A stretch of DNA of 64,000 bases from an uncultured Bacilli bacterium (GCA_947598325.1 CANQFD010000004.1:1-64000); one strand, 5' to 3'. Shown: positions 8,927 through 20,888, counted from the first letter of the stretch. The notes: a model not told the origin generated them from the sequence alone. Translations and numbers: made by a program.

Positions 8927-11900
8927 TTATAGCGCTTTAAGTTCTTCATCCATTATCGAATAAAGATATATAACTACTTCCTTTCCAGTTTTATTTTTAA
9001 TATAGTCTTTATAACCGTTTAACTGATTAATGTATTTTTCATCTTCAATATTTTTTAGTTTATAGTCGATTATATCTATCTTATCATCGTAAACAAGCAT
9101 TAAATCTATTATTCCATGATAACTTATATTATCTTTCTTATACATAAATTCATATTCCTTATATATTTTAGCAGCATCAATATTGTTAAATAAATCGTTA
9201 TTTAAAAATTTTATAACTTTATCTTTATAAAAATCGCTAATATCTAATTTATCTAAATTTGGATTTTTAAAATCTACTATCTCAAATATATAATGCATAT
9301 CAAGTCCAAGTTTAATATTTTCTTTAGTACTTTTATTTAATAAATTATTTGTTCTTTTAGAAAATGATTTCTCCTCTATATTTTTTGTTTCTATTTTTAA
9401 TTCATTTACTAAAATTTTTTCATTTGTTTTATCTATAAACTGCAAATAGTTATTCTTTTTAATAAGATTATAATCTTTTGTTATATTTATATCATCTATA
9501 TTAATATTTGTTATGTAATCATATAAATACTCTTTTACTGATAATATCATATCCTTAAATGATCTATATTTAATCCTAGATATATCTTTTAAAACACCAT
9601 TTTCTTTTTTATTATAAGTCGTATCTTTATCTAGATCACAAACTAAAATCATTTTTTCTTTTGCTCTAGTTAATCCTACATAAAATAATCTTATCTTTTC
9701 TGATATTTCCTCTTTAATATAATTATCCTTTACTAATTCTTTATAAATAGTAGAATCTATTCCCTCATCAAAAACAGGTGAAATAATTCCATATTTATTA
9801 TCAAACATAAATTTATCATTTAAGTCGCTTATATTAAATTTTGAATATAATCCAGGATAATAACAAACATGATATTCAAGTCCTTTTGACTTATGTATAG
9901 TCATTATTTTTACAGAATTACCTGTCTCTTTATTTTCATTAAATTTTATATCATATTTTTTCTCTATTATCTGTTGTAAATATTCTGAAAAATCTTTTAT
10001 TGTATAACCAAGTGATGAGAAATTATCAGTAACATTTAATATATAATCAAGTTTTATAATATTTGAATTTACGTTACCTATTTTTATAAAATTTTCATAA
10101 AATCCAAATTCATCTATTACAATATTAACAAAATCTTTTATCGACATATTATCTATATATTCAGATAATTTAAAACATAATTCATATAATTCATTTTCTT
10201 TAAAGTTGTTATTTTTGAAACAATTAAATATCATATCATCATTAGTTTCAAATAATGGACTTCTAAATACTGAAATAAACAAATATTTAAATTTAATATC
10301 ATATTCTTTATCATGTACTTTTTGGATTAATAAAAGTATATTTTTAAGCATAGATAATACTATATCTTCAGTTATTTTTTCATCTTTATATATAGTTAGA
10401 GGTACCTCTAAATATTCAAATATTTTTTTATAAAGAGAAAAACTAGTAGATTTATCCATAAGAATTACAAAATCACTATAACTTATATTTCTTATTATAA
10501 GTTCATCTTTATCAAAGACTTTATAACCTAATTCAACCTTTTTCTTAATATCATTTGCGATAATAAATGCTTCTATTTCCTCTCTAGTATATATTCCGTT
10601 TTTATCATAATTATAATTATATATTTCTAAGTCATTATTTTGATTTACATTTCCTTTTTCATCATAAGAAGTATTACCAAAAATCATTTCATGAGACTCT
10701 TTATATTCTGCACCACCTAAGCTATTGTCCATCATTACTTCAAAAATTGTATTTATATTATTTAACACTTCTTTTCTCGATCTAAAATTCTTATTTAAAT
10801 CAATTTTAAATCCACCATTATTATCTTTATAATTATCATACTTATTTTTAAATATATATGGATTAGCATTTCTAAATCTATAAATAGATTGTTTTATATC
10901 TCCAACCATATAAACATTGTTATTAGATATAAGAGAAATAAATTCTTCTTGAATATCATTTGTATCTTGATATTCATCTATCATAATTTCATTAAATTGA
11001 TTTTTTAATTCATCTCTTACATCTTCATTCTCTTTTAAGATTTCAATTGCTAAAACTGCAATATCAGTAAATTCAAACATATCATTTTTAAACTTATATT
11101 CATAAATTTTTTCATCTAGCATAAGAATAATTTCTATGATACACTTTACATAATCATAGGTACTCATTATTTGATTATATATTTCGTCTATATTTTTATA
11201 TTTACATTGTGATTTTAGTTCTTTTAAAACACATGAAATGTTTGTTTTTAACATTTTTACCTCATCAGATGAACCACTAGGAAGCTTTGGTATAGAAATA
11301 TTTAAATTATATAATATATCATTGTAGTTTTTAGACTCTATTAATGGATTTAAAGCATCTTTTAAAGAATAATAATATTCTCCATCAGTTATAAATGATA
11401 ATTCTTCTAATATACTACTAATTTCAATAATTTTTGACTTTAAAATTGACTCAAATTCTAAAATATCTTCTTTTACTTTACACTCATCAAAAACCATTTT
11501 CAAATAATTTTTCAAGTAAATCCTTTTATCAAATTTTAAATCTAATTTATCATTAATACTAAGTATATATTTTTTAATTTCTTTATCATCTTTAATGCAA
11601 AAATCACCTATTAGTTTTTCAAATAATTTATCTTCTCTCATATATTTTTCATCAAATATTTGATCTAATATTTTTTCTTTTTCTAATCTTATTAAAGACG
11701 AATCTATTACAGATATATTAGGAGATACATTTATTAAATAGTGATACTTTTTTACTGTGGATAATGCGAAACTATCAAATGTAGTTATATATGATGCATC
11801 TATTAAATTTAGTTGTTTAAATAATGACTTATCACTTTTTATTTTCTTTCTAATTCTTTCTTTCATTTCTTTAGCTGCAGCATTAGTAAAAGTTAAAATT

Positions 11901-12052
11901 AAAAGTTCATTAATATTTACTCCCTCTTTTAACTTTCTAAGTACTCTTTCTGATAAAACTGCTGTTTTACCTGAACCTGCACCTGCGGATACTATTATAT
12001 TTTTACCTTCAGCATTAATCGCACTTAATTGTTCTTTTGTCCATGATGGCAT
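8927..12052 (-). CDS. addA: ATP-dependent helicase/nuclease AddA
   Basis: 1041 aa; SAGAGSGKTAVLSERVLRKL, IDEYQDTNDIQ, RLFYVGLTRAKEK, C-terminal IDYKLK nuclease motif. Confidence 0.92.
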   Translation of the reverse strand: MPSWTKEQLSAINAEGKNIIVSAGAGSGKTAVLSERVLRKLKEGVNINELLILTFTNAAAKEMKERIRKKIKSDKSLFKQLNLIDASYITTFDSFALSTVKKYHYLINVSPNISVIDSSLIRLEKEKILDQIFDEKYMREDKLFEKLIGDFCIKDDKEIKKYILSINDKLDLKFDKRIYLKNYLKMVFDECKVKEDILEFESILKSKIIEISSILEELSFITDGEYYYSLKDALNPLIESKNYNDILYNLNISIPKLPSGSSDEVKMLKTNISCVLKELKSQCKYKNIDEIYNQIMSTYDYVKCIIEIILMLDEKIYEYKFKNDMFEFTDIAVLAIEILKENEDVRDELKNQFNEIMIDEYQDTNDIQEEFISLISNNNVYMVGDIKQSIYRFRNANPYIFKNKYDNYKDNNGGFKIDLNKNFRSRKEVLNNINTIFEVMMDNSLGGAEYKESHEMIFGNTSYDEKGNVNQNNDLEIYNYNYDKNGIYTREEIEAFIIANDIKKKVELGYKVFDKDELIIRNISYSDFVILMDKSTSFSLYKKIFEYLEVPLTIYKDEKITEDIVLSMLKNILLLIQKVHDKEYDIKFKYLFISVFRSPLFETNDDMIFNCFKNNNFKENELYELCFKLSEYIDNMSIKDFVNIVIDEFGFYENFIKIGNVNSNIIKLDYILNVTDNFSSLGYTIKDFSEYLQQIIEKKYDIKFNENKETGNSVKIMTIHKSKGLEYHVCYYPGLYSKFNISDLNDKFMFDNKYGIISPVFDEGIDSTIYKELVKDNYIKEEISEKIRLFYVGLTRAKEKMILVCDLDKDTTYNKKENGVLKDISRIKYRSFKDMILSVKEYLYDYITNINIDDINITKDYNLIKKNNYLQFIDKTNEKILVNELKIETKNIEEKSFSKRTNNLLNKSTKENIKLGLDMHYIFEIVDFKNPNLDKLDISDFYKDKVIKFLNNDLFNNIDAAKIYKEYEFMYKKDNISYHGIIDLMLVYDDKIDIIDYKLKNIEDEKYINQLNGYKDYIKNKTGKEVVIYLYSIMDEELKAL

Positions 12053-12108
12053 AAAATCACCTACTTCAAATATTTATATATAAATTTCCATGTAAAATGC
12101 CTTACATA

Positions 12109-14484
12109 TTATTTTAAAAATTCTAAATTCTTATATTCATCTAAATTAACTATATCTTCTTCTTTCATATAACATATATCTTTATATTTACAAAATTCAC
12201 AACCTACATTATTTTTACCAATTCTTTTTGGATTGATATCAAACTTAGCATCTAATATATTCTTAAATGCATCATTTATATTTTTTTCTGTTATTTCTAT
12301 AAGTTTATTTATTTCGTCCTTTGATATAGTCTTTGAATAAGCATAAAAACCATTATTTCCTATTTTCATAGATTTTATTACTTCGCTATCTTTATAACTA
12401 GAATCAAATTTTTGTAATTTTTCTTCATCATTTATTGAGTAGCCTTGAAGTTTTAAACTATCTTTTTTCTGTTTTTCATATGTTTTATCTTGTGACTTAA
12501 TAATCTCGTTATTAAGAATTTTTTGAAGATAAAAACCTACAACTTCTGCATTTTTTATTTCACTCATATTATTTGAAAGATACAAATATACAGGAAGCTG
12601 CATATCTATTCCGTAAACAGTATTATTTAAATTTGTATGTGGATTTCCTGTTTTATAATCTATAATAACTAGATAAGTTTTATTATTTTCTTGCTTATAA
12701 AGTAATTTATCAATAATACCCATAAATGTTAACTTTATATTGCCCTCTTTATTTATATAAACTTTATTTTCATATAGTGCTTTATCAAAACTAGAAAACT
12801 TATTTTGAAGTTTTATTGTATCTATTATAAATAATAATTCTTTTTTTAGTTTTTTCAAAAAGAATTTATCACTATAATTTAATTCTAAACCACTTATTGC
12901 AATATTAAATTCATCTTCAAAAATAAAATTTTCATCAAAACATTTAGAAAGTACATAGTGAAATATATTTCCAATTTCTTTAGCAAAAGTAGCCTCATAT
13001 TCTGTTAATTTTAATATGTTATTTAAATAATATCTAAATGAACATCTAAAATAATTATCAACACTTGAGTAAGATAATAACAACTTATTATCTAAATATT
13101 CTAATAAATCATTCTTTTTTATACCACTAAATTTATTATCGAATGTTAAATATTTAATATTACTATAGCTATTATATAACTTACTTAAATTATCATCTTT
13201 AATACCATACTTTATTAGATTATCTAATGCTTTTGCTAGATGAATAGTATTCATTTTATTTGAATATGCATTTTCTATATTTTCATTTATTATTACATCA
13301 TATCCTAGTTCATCTATTATTACACTTTTATAATATATATCAAAAGATGTTTTTAATTTATAAGTTATTACTAAGTTCTTAATTGATTTTATTATAGATA
13401 TGATATTTGTTTTTTCTATATTATTGAGTTCTTCAGTTGTTTCAATATTAAGATTAGGTCTTAAGGGATCAGTAATATAATATTCATCTTTATATATGAT
13501 AGGAATATTTCCTTGATTAAATCCAAGTAAAAATACATAAGTATTATCATCTATAATGTTATTTTTTATATCTATAATTTCAATAGAATTATTTTTTTCC
13601 TCTTTATAATTTTTGGTATGTTTAAAATCATAAATAAGCATATCTATTACATCCAAATAATTATCTATAAATGTATATTTATTTAAAATATCAATTAGTT
13701 TATTATAAACATAATTATTTTCCTCATTTAATAAATTATATTTTTCATTTAATAAATTTAATGAAGTATCTATATCATTTTCATTAATAAGCTTAATAAA
13801 ATCTGATATTATATTCGTATCATATATAGATGAGGTATTTGGTAAATTGACTGGAATATTATAAAATTCAAATATTCTTTTTATAACATTTAAATATTCG
13901 CTAGACACCCCCGCAAGTTTAATATTGTTAATATCAATTTTATTATTTATAAGTTTTATTATTCTATTTGCAACAAACTCTACCTCACTATCTATATCAC
14001 TAAATTCATATATAGTATGTTCATAATTTTTAAGGTTTCTATCAATTATTTTGACATTTGATAACTTACTTAAAATACTTCTATCGTAATTAGTTATATA
14101 ATCATATCCGTATATTATAACATCTTTGTCTACCATATATTTTATAAAATTAATATCATATTTAAGTAAATCATTATCTATTAATTCTTTTTTTATTTTA
14201 GATAATTTATTTAATTTATTATTTTCATAGTGGATAGTATCGACATATTTAATATTATCTAAGTACACCAATGCGACTTCATATTTAATTTTATATTTAT
14301 TTATTAAATAATATATTGCTTCCTCATCATAAAAATAAGTTAATTTAGATATTAACTCATTTAAACTCATGATTTTTATATTATATAATTTTTTTAATTC
14401 ATTTATTTCTAAAAGTACTTTGGTTCTTATAGAATTTGGAATAACAATAATAATATTATCTTTTATAATATTTTTTATATCCAT
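12109..14484 (-). CDS. addB: PD-(D/E)XK nuclease / AddB-like subunit
   Basis: Adjacent to addA; IIDYKTGNPH nuclease motif, C-terminal Cys cluster CEFCKYKDIC. Confidence 0.8.
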   Translation of the reverse strand: MDIKNIIKDNIIIVIPNSIRTKVLLEINELKKLYNIKIMSLNELISKLTYFYDEEAIYYLINKYKIKYEVALVYLDNIKYVDTIHYENNKLNKLSKIKKELIDNDLLKYDINFIKYMVDKDVIIYGYDYITNYDRSILSKLSNVKIIDRNLKNYEHTIYEFSDIDSEVEFVANRIIKLINNKIDINNIKLAGVSSEYLNVIKRIFEFYNIPVNLPNTSSIYDTNIISDFIKLINENDIDTSLNLLNEKYNLLNEENNYVYNKLIDILNKYTFIDNYLDVIDMLIYDFKHTKNYKEEKNNSIEIIDIKNNIIDDNTYVFLLGFNQGNIPIIYKDEYYITDPLRPNLNIETTEELNNIEKTNIISIIKSIKNLVITYKLKTSFDIYYKSVIIDELGYDVIINENIENAYSNKMNTIHLAKALDNLIKYGIKDDNLSKLYNSYSNIKYLTFDNKFSGIKKNDLLEYLDNKLLLSYSSVDNYFRCSFRYYLNNILKLTEYEATFAKEIGNIFHYVLSKCFDENFIFEDEFNIAISGLELNYSDKFFLKKLKKELLFIIDTIKLQNKFSSFDKALYENKVYINKEGNIKLTFMGIIDKLLYKQENNKTYLVIIDYKTGNPHTNLNNTVYGIDMQLPVYLYLSNNMSEIKNAEVVGFYLQKILNNEIIKSQDKTYEKQKKDSLKLQGYSINDEEKLQKFDSSYKDSEVIKSMKIGNNGFYAYSKTISKDEINKLIEITEKNINDAFKNILDAKFDINPKRIGKNNVGCEFCKYKDICYMKEEDIVNLDEYKNLEFLK

Positions 14485-14523
14485 ATTACCACCTAATACA
14501 ATTATATCAAAAATATAGATAAT

Positions 14524-15261
14524 TTACATAACTAATTGGTGAAAATATGGTATATTTTCGACATATGAATTTTTAAGATCATAAAATACATCTCTTAAAT
14601 TATTAAGTTTAGTTATACTCTCTGATACTTTATCATAATCATAGTCAGTTATATCAGAAAAACGTTTATTAATTAGTAAAGATATACTTAACATTAAAAA
14701 TGCTATTCTATCATTGTTTTCTGATGCTTTTATTTTTCTTTTATTTCTTTTTAAATATTCAACTAATTCATAAGATAATGCGTTAGAAGGTATTTTATCT
14801 ATTTGATAAGATAATACATCTAAAAAATGAGGTTTTTTATCTTTATCAATTCTTATGTTACCAAAATTCATATCTGAAATAACAATATTATCTTCATGCA
14901 TTGATTCTAAATTCGTTGATGAACTAGATAATATTTCTATTATATCCTCTGTATCATATATATCTCTAGCATCCCATAAATCTACTCCGTCAATATAATC
15001 TTCTACAGTCCCTTTATATGAAGGTGATAAGATTTTATGATCTGGTACTACAACAGAATCATTTATTTTTCTTTTTTCTAATAATTTTAATTTTTCTACC
15101 TTTAAAGTTAATGCATATATATCTAGACATGGCTTAAACATCTTAAATACCTTTTTTTTATCAAAACCATAATCTGAAACATATATATCACTTTCAGAAC
15201 TTTCTACATTAATTTTGTCTAACTTACTAAAATCTATATCATCATAATTAATTGTTTTCAT
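14524..15261 (-). CDS. protein-kinase-like protein
   Basis: SDMNFGNIRIDKDKKPHFLDV resembles kinase catalytic/DFG-like region. Confidence 0.4.
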   Translation of the reverse strand: MKTINYDDIDFSKLDKINVESSESDIYVSDYGFDKKKVFKMFKPCLDIYALTLKVEKLKLLEKRKINDSVVVPDHKILSPSYKGTVEDYIDGVDLWDARDIYDTEDIIEILSSSSTNLESMHEDNIVISDMNFGNIRIDKDKKPHFLDVLSYQIDKIPSNALSYELVEYLKRNKRKIKASENNDRIAFLMLSISLLINKRFSDITDYDYDKVSESITKLNNLRDVFYDLKNSYVENIPYFHQLVM

Positions 15262-15317
15262 GATACAACCCCCTTAACTGAGTAAGTATTGTATCAAAAA
15301 ATATAGGATAGGTCAAA

Positions 15318-16049
15318 TTATTCAAAAACATCTAATATGACATCATCATTTATTGTTTTATTATATATAACTAGTTTACCATTTACATCAATAGTAGCAA
15401 GTAAAATATCACTTAATTCTTTGCCTTTAACAAAAAGTTCATGCATAAGCCATTCTTTATCTTTTCCAACGTATTTTAAATGTCTTTCCATAATATTACC
15501 ATCTATTATAACATTTGAGCATAAGCCTTGCTTATTTACTTTTAAATCCATATCTTTAATAGTAACAGGTTTATTTTGACCATTAGGTAAGAAACTAACT
15601 TTTCCATTTGCCTCTAATATTGCAAATTCTATCTCACTTAAATCAAAATAACCATTACTTCTTGCTTCTTCAAGTAAGTCATTAACATCATATTTATTTT
15701 TCTTCATATTTTTATATATAAGTTTTCCATGCTGAATAATAACATTAGGTTCTCCAGTAAAAAATCTTCTACATATAATACTTTTCATAGTAGAAATAGA
15801 AATAATAAGTGCAAGAAAACCAAATACTATTATCGCAGTCATTGCATTTAAATAATCAGCTTCTAAATTAATAGCCATTTCTGATGCAAAATTACCTATT
15901 GATATTCCTATAACATAATCAAAAAGACTAAGTTGTGACATTTGTCTTTTACCTAATAATTTTGTTATTACAAATAAAATTAAAAATGCAAATATACTTC
16001 TAATTATTACCTCTATAATATCGTTTTTAAATAAATCCATAATTATCAC
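15318..16049 (-). CDS. DUF421 / YetF-like membrane protein
   Basis: TM segments plus GKRQMSQLSLFDYVIGISIGNFASEMA family signature. Confidence 0.85.
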   Translation of the reverse strand: MIIMDLFKNDIIEVIIRSIFAFLILFVITKLLGKRQMSQLSLFDYVIGISIGNFASEMAINLEADYLNAMTAIIVFGFLALIISISTMKSIICRRFFTGEPNVIIQHGKLIYKNMKKNKYDVNDLLEEARSNGYFDLSEIEFAILEANGKVSFLPNGQNKPVTIKDMDLKVNKQGLCSNVIIDGNIMERHLKYVGKDKEWLMHELFVKGKELSDILLATIDVNGKLVIYNKTINDDVILDVFE

Positions 16050-16085
16050 CTATTATTATTATGAATTTATTTTTAATTTTTATTA

Positions 16086-16553
16086 TTAGTTTAATAAAAA
16101 TATATAAAAATTTAAATATGATGCGAATAATAGCCAAAGTATATATGGAATTTGTAAATATGCGCTTTTCTTATTAATTTTATAAAATATTGTTACCATA
16201 AATATTACAAAAACTAAAAGCATCAATAACCATACAAATGCTAAAAAGTATTGTTTAAGTCCAAAAAATATTGGAGTCCAAAGTGCATTTGTAATTAGCT
16301 GTATATAGTATATTAACTTTGCTTCTTCTTTATATTTACTTTCACTGTCCATAACTTTATAAAATGATATACCCATTAAAATATATAAAATGGTCCAGGC
16401 TATTGGAAATATAAAACCTGGTGGAGATAGTGGTGGTCTATTTAAGGTATTATATACATCCATATTTTTAAATACAAATATACTAGGGATCGTGCCTATT
16501 AAAATTGTTATTATTATATATTTGAATAATTTTTTATAGTCTATATTTTTCAT
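16086..16553 (-). CDS. TspO/MBR family protein
   Basis: RPPLSPPGFIFPIAWTILYILMGIS motif, five TM segments. Confidence 0.9.
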   Translation of the reverse strand: MKNIDYKKLFKYIIITILIGTIPSIFVFKNMDVYNTLNRPPLSPPGFIFPIAWTILYILMGISFYKVMDSESKYKEEAKLIYYIQLITNALWTPIFFGLKQYFLAFVWLLMLLVFVIFMVTIFYKINKKSAYLQIPYILWLLFASYLNFYIFLLN

Positions 16554-16578
16554 ATAATCCTCCTAATATAATATTATT

Positions 16579-18048
16579 TCAATCTTTTGTTTTTATGTCA
16601 TAAACACTAGGTCCTTTTATAACATTACCATCTATATCAAATCTAGAACCATGACATGGACAATCCCAAGTTTTATCCATATAATTAAATACTAAACTAC
16701 ATTTCATATGTGGACATAAATTTCTAATAATATGTTTTTCTAAATTATTATCAATATATATTCCATAACTTTTACCATCTATATTTTCAAATTTAACTTT
16801 ATCATTATAAAAGCTCTTATTTTTATTTAGTTTAGTTCCTAAATATATTTTGCTAATATTAAATCCATCAATAAAGAAATTTATACACCTTTTAATAGTT
16901 ATATCTCTTTTTGGATTAAATAAATCTATGTACTCATTGTTATTACCAAGTATAATATCACTAAGTATTTTTCCTGATAATACCCCATTTGTCATTCCCC
17001 ATTTATTAAATGCAGTTGCGATTAAAAGATTAGGATTAACATCATTTACCTTACCAATGATTGGTAATAAATCATTTGATGTTAAATCATGAATTGACCA
17101 TCTATAGTCTATATCAGATCTAAAATTATCTTTAAACTTTTTTTCTAACTCTTTCTGACGTTCATCATAATTTATATGGTTAGACATTTTATAGCTTTCA
17201 CCTGCGAATACAATATATGAATCTTTATCTTTATGATATCTTATTGAATATATATTTTTTCCAATACTAATTGCATTAAACTTTTTAATTTCTTTTATTT
17301 TAGATGCAATAACATGTGATTTTTCCACATGCGTTTTAAATGGAATTAAACCAGGAACTACAAAAAATGGATAATGTGTACATACTACTACATATTTTGC
17401 TCTTATATCATTTTCTGTTGTTTTTACTACATAATAATCATTTTCTTTAGTTATATTTAATGCTCTTACATTTTCACAAATTTTAATATTATCGCCTATT
17501 ATATTAACTAATTTATTAATATATTTTACTGGATTAAATACTGCTGTATTTTTTACCTTTAGAGCGTATGTAGATGGAAATGAATCCGGAAGTTTATCTA
17601 CTAGCTGTGCATCTATATTTGCTTTTTTAAAAAACTCATACTCCTTATCAATTTTAGTTTTATCTTCATCTTTATCCGAGAATATATATGAATCATTTTC
17701 TATATAATCACAATCTATATTATATTTTTTTATATTATCTTTTATTAATTTACTAGCATATAGCTGTGACTCTAAATATTTTTTTGATATATTAAAATTA
17801 TGAATACTTTCTAAATCACTATATATTGTATCTTGAAGATAAGTAATTTTTCCTGTGGTTAAAGATGTAGTCCCACCTGCTATTTTATTACTTTCTATTA
17901 AACATATATTTAATTTTGAATCTTTTAAATAATAGGCTGTACTAATTCCAGAAAGACCTCCTCCAATTATTAAAACATCATATTTAGTACCAGGTTTATT
18001 AGAATTTAACTTATTTGTTATATTTTTACTCCATAATGAACTTTCCAT
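16579..18048 (-). CDS. FAD-dependent oxidoreductase with C-terminal Rieske [2Fe-2S] domain
   Basis: VLIIGGGLSGISTAYYL dinucleotide-binding motif; CPHMKC..CPCHGSRFD Rieske motifs. Confidence 0.9.
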   Translation of the reverse strand: MESSLWSKNITNKLNSNKPGTKYDVLIIGGGLSGISTAYYLKDSKLNICLIESNKIAGGTTSLTTGKITYLQDTIYSDLESIHNFNISKKYLESQLYASKLIKDNIKKYNIDCDYIENDSYIFSDKDEDKTKIDKEYEFFKKANIDAQLVDKLPDSFPSTYALKVKNTAVFNPVKYINKLVNIIGDNIKICENVRALNITKENDYYVVKTTENDIRAKYVVVCTHYPFFVVPGLIPFKTHVEKSHVIASKIKEIKKFNAISIGKNIYSIRYHKDKDSYIVFAGESYKMSNHINYDERQKELEKKFKDNFRSDIDYRWSIHDLTSNDLLPIIGKVNDVNPNLLIATAFNKWGMTNGVLSGKILSDIILGNNNEYIDLFNPKRDITIKRCINFFIDGFNISKIYLGTKLNKNKSFYNDKVKFENIDGKSYGIYIDNNLEKHIIRNLCPHMKCSLVFNYMDKTWDCPCHGSRFDIDGNVIKGPSVYDIKTKD

Positions 18049-18095
18049 ATAATCACCTATTTTATTTTTTACAAAAAAAAAGATTTTAAACCTTT

Positions 18096-18734
18096 TTATT
18101 TTATCTTTAATTTTGGAAAAGCTCTTACAAGTCTTCTCTTAATATAATTTTTATTTAATAGTACCTCTTTTACTTTAGCAGTTATTTCTTCTGTATTATC
18201 CTGTTTTACTTTTTTAGCAGTTCTTTTTAAATTTGTTATTACATTAACAGAAACAATAATATCAGATATAAATAAGATTCCAATTATAATGAAAAATAAA
18301 TTTAATAAAATATTTGGTAAGCTATTTAATATATAAGTAAAAAATGGATTAACTATATACATAACAAATAATCCTGCAAAACCAAATGGTATCATAGTTT
18401 CAAGACAAATTCTACCATTTATATTAAATTTATACCTACTATAATCCCACCATCTAGCATTAAATAATTTTTCCATAACATAACTTGTTGTATATTCTAA
18501 GACTGAAAATAAAAGTATACACATTATAAATAATGTTATTACATCGTTTGTATACTTTGATAATAGAAATACCATAGTTACACATCCAATACCATATATT
18601 GGACAATAAGGACCTATTAAAAAGCCTCTATTTACCACTTTTTTCTTTATTAAACAAGTATCAACAACTTCAATAATCCATCCTCCAAATGAATACATTA
18701 TAAATAACAAAAATAAAATTCTAAAATCACTCAT
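18096..18734 (-). CDS. CmpB-type putative ABC transporter permease family membrane protein
   Basis: GGWIIEVV..KVVNRGFLIGPYCPIYGIGC signature. Confidence 0.75.
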   Translation of the reverse strand: MSDFRILFLLFIMYSFGGWIIEVVDTCLIKKKVVNRGFLIGPYCPIYGIGCVTMVFLLSKYTNDVITLFIMCILLFSVLEYTTSYVMEKLFNARWWDYSRYKFNINGRICLETMIPFGFAGLFVMYIVNPFFTYILNSLPNILLNLFFIIIGILFISDIIVSVNVITNLKRTAKKVKQDNTEEITAKVKEVLLNKNYIKRRLVRAFPKLKIK

Positions 18735-18750
18735 TACTTACATCCCCTTA

Positions 18751-19671
18751 CTAATTTACAAAAAGTTTATCTATATTTTTATTAGGAACTAAAATAAACA
18801 TTTCTTTACTTATAGAAAATTTGAATTTTTTCTTTTTATGTTTTAATTCTTCTCCATCAAGACACCAGGAATCTTCAGGTAATTTGTCAAATACTATTTC
18901 AAGATTATCGGTCTTAAAATATTCACAATCTGGAATTTTACTCGCATCCTTTGTTTTGAAATAATATAAATTCTTTATTAATGATACCTTTGATTTAATA
19001 TTACATAAGAGTACTTCAAATCTATTATCATCTAATTTAACATCGGGATATATATTATTAACTCCAGCGACTCTTGAACTATTAGTAATAAATATAAAAG
19101 AATATTTTCCCTTTCTAGTCTTTCCATCTATTGTATAATTTATATTATACATTTTTAATCTTCCTTTTAACTGTTTTAAACCATATATTATATAGCCTAT
19201 CTTACCATATTTTTCTTTTAAATTTCTAGGTGTTTCATATGATACATTTACAAAATTCCCCATACCAGCAAAATACACAAAAGGTTTATTATTAATCATA
19301 CATATATCAATATTTTTAATTGTTCCATTTAATAATAATTCTAAATCATTTATATAATTTGTATCATATCCATACATGGTTCCAACATCATTAGTAGTAC
19401 CTAGTGGCAGCTGCGCAATTAAAAGTTTTTTACTTCTTTTCATATTACCCGTAATAACTTCATTAAACGTTCCATCTCCTCCTGCTGCTATTACTAAATC
19501 AATATCATCAGGTAATTTTTTTACTATAGATGATGCATGTCCCTTTCTTTTTGTAAATACTACCTCTAGATTGTATCCATACTGCTCTATCATCTCACTT
19601 AATTTATTTATAAGATTTTTAGATTTATTTTTTCCACTTTTCGCATTATAAATCATAATACAATTTTTCAT
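18751..19671 (-). CDS. diacylglycerol/lipid kinase family protein
   Basis: AAGGDGTFNEVITG and PLGTTND motifs. Confidence 0.9.
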   Translation of the reverse strand: MKNCIMIYNAKSGKNKSKNLINKLSEMIEQYGYNLEVVFTKRKGHASSIVKKLPDDIDLVIAAGGDGTFNEVITGNMKRSKKLLIAQLPLGTTNDVGTMYGYDTNYINDLELLLNGTIKNIDICMINNKPFVYFAGMGNFVNVSYETPRNLKEKYGKIGYIIYGLKQLKGRLKMYNINYTIDGKTRKGKYSFIFITNSSRVAGVNNIYPDVKLDDNRFEVLLCNIKSKVSLIKNLYYFKTKDASKIPDCEYFKTDNLEIVFDKLPEDSWCLDGEELKHKKKKFKFSISKEMFILVPNKNIDKLFVN

Positions 19672-19700
19672 AAATGATACTCCCCTTACTATGTTTTTAA

Positions 19701-20807
19701 CTAAATTAATTCCTTTAAACGTTCAAGTAATTGAACAAGTTTTCCATTTTCTATATACCTTGCAATTATACCTACTGATGAACTTTCTTGTTTATACATA
19801 TATGTTAAAAATGTTCTTACTTTATCCAAATCTAAATCATTTATTCTCTCATTTTGAATTTTATTCATATTAAACAAATAGTTTTTATCATAAAAGTTAT
19901 TTTTATTTAATAATACAAAGAAATTAATAACCTCCTTAGGATAATCAGGAACAGAAGGAATATTTATTGAATCTAAATCAAACCCTTTATCTATTAATTC
20001 TTGTTTATAGCTTTCACTAATTCTAAGTTTTTTATAATTTATTTTATTTATATCTTTAATTACGTTAATTATTTCATCTATCTGACTTGCAAGAATATTA
20101 TAAGAGTTAGTTTTATCATTGTTTAATTCTTCCATGTGTTCTTTATAATTTTTTTCTTTTATCTTTAATAAAACGGCATACTCATGTTTACAATTTCCTT
20201 CATATGGACAATCACAATACATAGATTTTATATCATTATTATCATTCAATTGTATTTTTATATGGTAATTATCAATATTTTTCAAAGTTGAATAATAAAA
20301 TTTTCCATCTTTCTTTAAATTATCTACTATACCTTTATTAAAATAAGTTATACCACGCGCTATCATATTTTTATCAAATAAACTATCTATATCTTCTGAA
20401 TAAATATTTATCATATCTTCATTATCAGATTTTTTTATTGATACTCCATATTTTTTTAATATAGAAATTACATCTTTATAATTTTCTGGATATTCATTTA
20501 TTCCTTGTTTTATAATACTATTCCCATCGTATAATTCTATTTTTAATTTCCATATTTCATTTTGCTCTGATAATTTATTTTCATATTTATCTTTCCATTT
20601 TAAAATATCTTTCTCCATTAGTGAGTTTATTAAATTTTCAAAACGTGCTTTTGTAAGTGTAATAAAAACATTATTATCATTTTCAGTTATAGTATTAGAT
20701 TCTCCCATTTGTATTTCAAAAATATTAACTTGTAATGAAAAACTAGTTATAAATTTTATATACCATACACTATCCCTATTTATATTTTCTTTTTTCAAGA
20801 TAATCAC
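19701..20807 (-). CDS. SWIM zinc-finger protein
   Basis: CDCPYEGNCKHEYAVLL SWIM motif. Confidence 0.75.
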   Translation of the reverse strand: MIILKKENINRDSVWYIKFITSFSLQVNIFEIQMGESNTITENDNNVFITLTKARFENLINSLMEKDILKWKDKYENKLSEQNEIWKLKIELYDGNSIIKQGINEYPENYKDVISILKKYGVSIKKSDNEDMINIYSEDIDSLFDKNMIARGITYFNKGIVDNLKKDGKFYYSTLKNIDNYHIKIQLNDNNDIKSMYCDCPYEGNCKHEYAVLLKIKEKNYKEHMEELNNDKTNSYNILASQIDEIINVIKDINKINYKKLRISESYKQELIDKGFDLDSINIPSVPDYPKEVINFFVLLNKNNFYDKNYLFNMNKIQNERINDLDLDKVRTFLTYMYKQESSSVGIIARYIENGKLVQLLERLKELI

Positions 20808-20861
20808 CTCTTATTTTGATTATAACATTTACTAATAGATATTTACTTGATAAAATTAAAA

Positions 20862-20888
20862 AAAAATAAAAGTTTACACTTTTATTTT
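20862..20888 (-). terminator. Rho-independent terminator
   Basis: AAAATAAAAGT-GTAA-ACTTTTATTTTTTTT on minus strand. Confidence 0.55.
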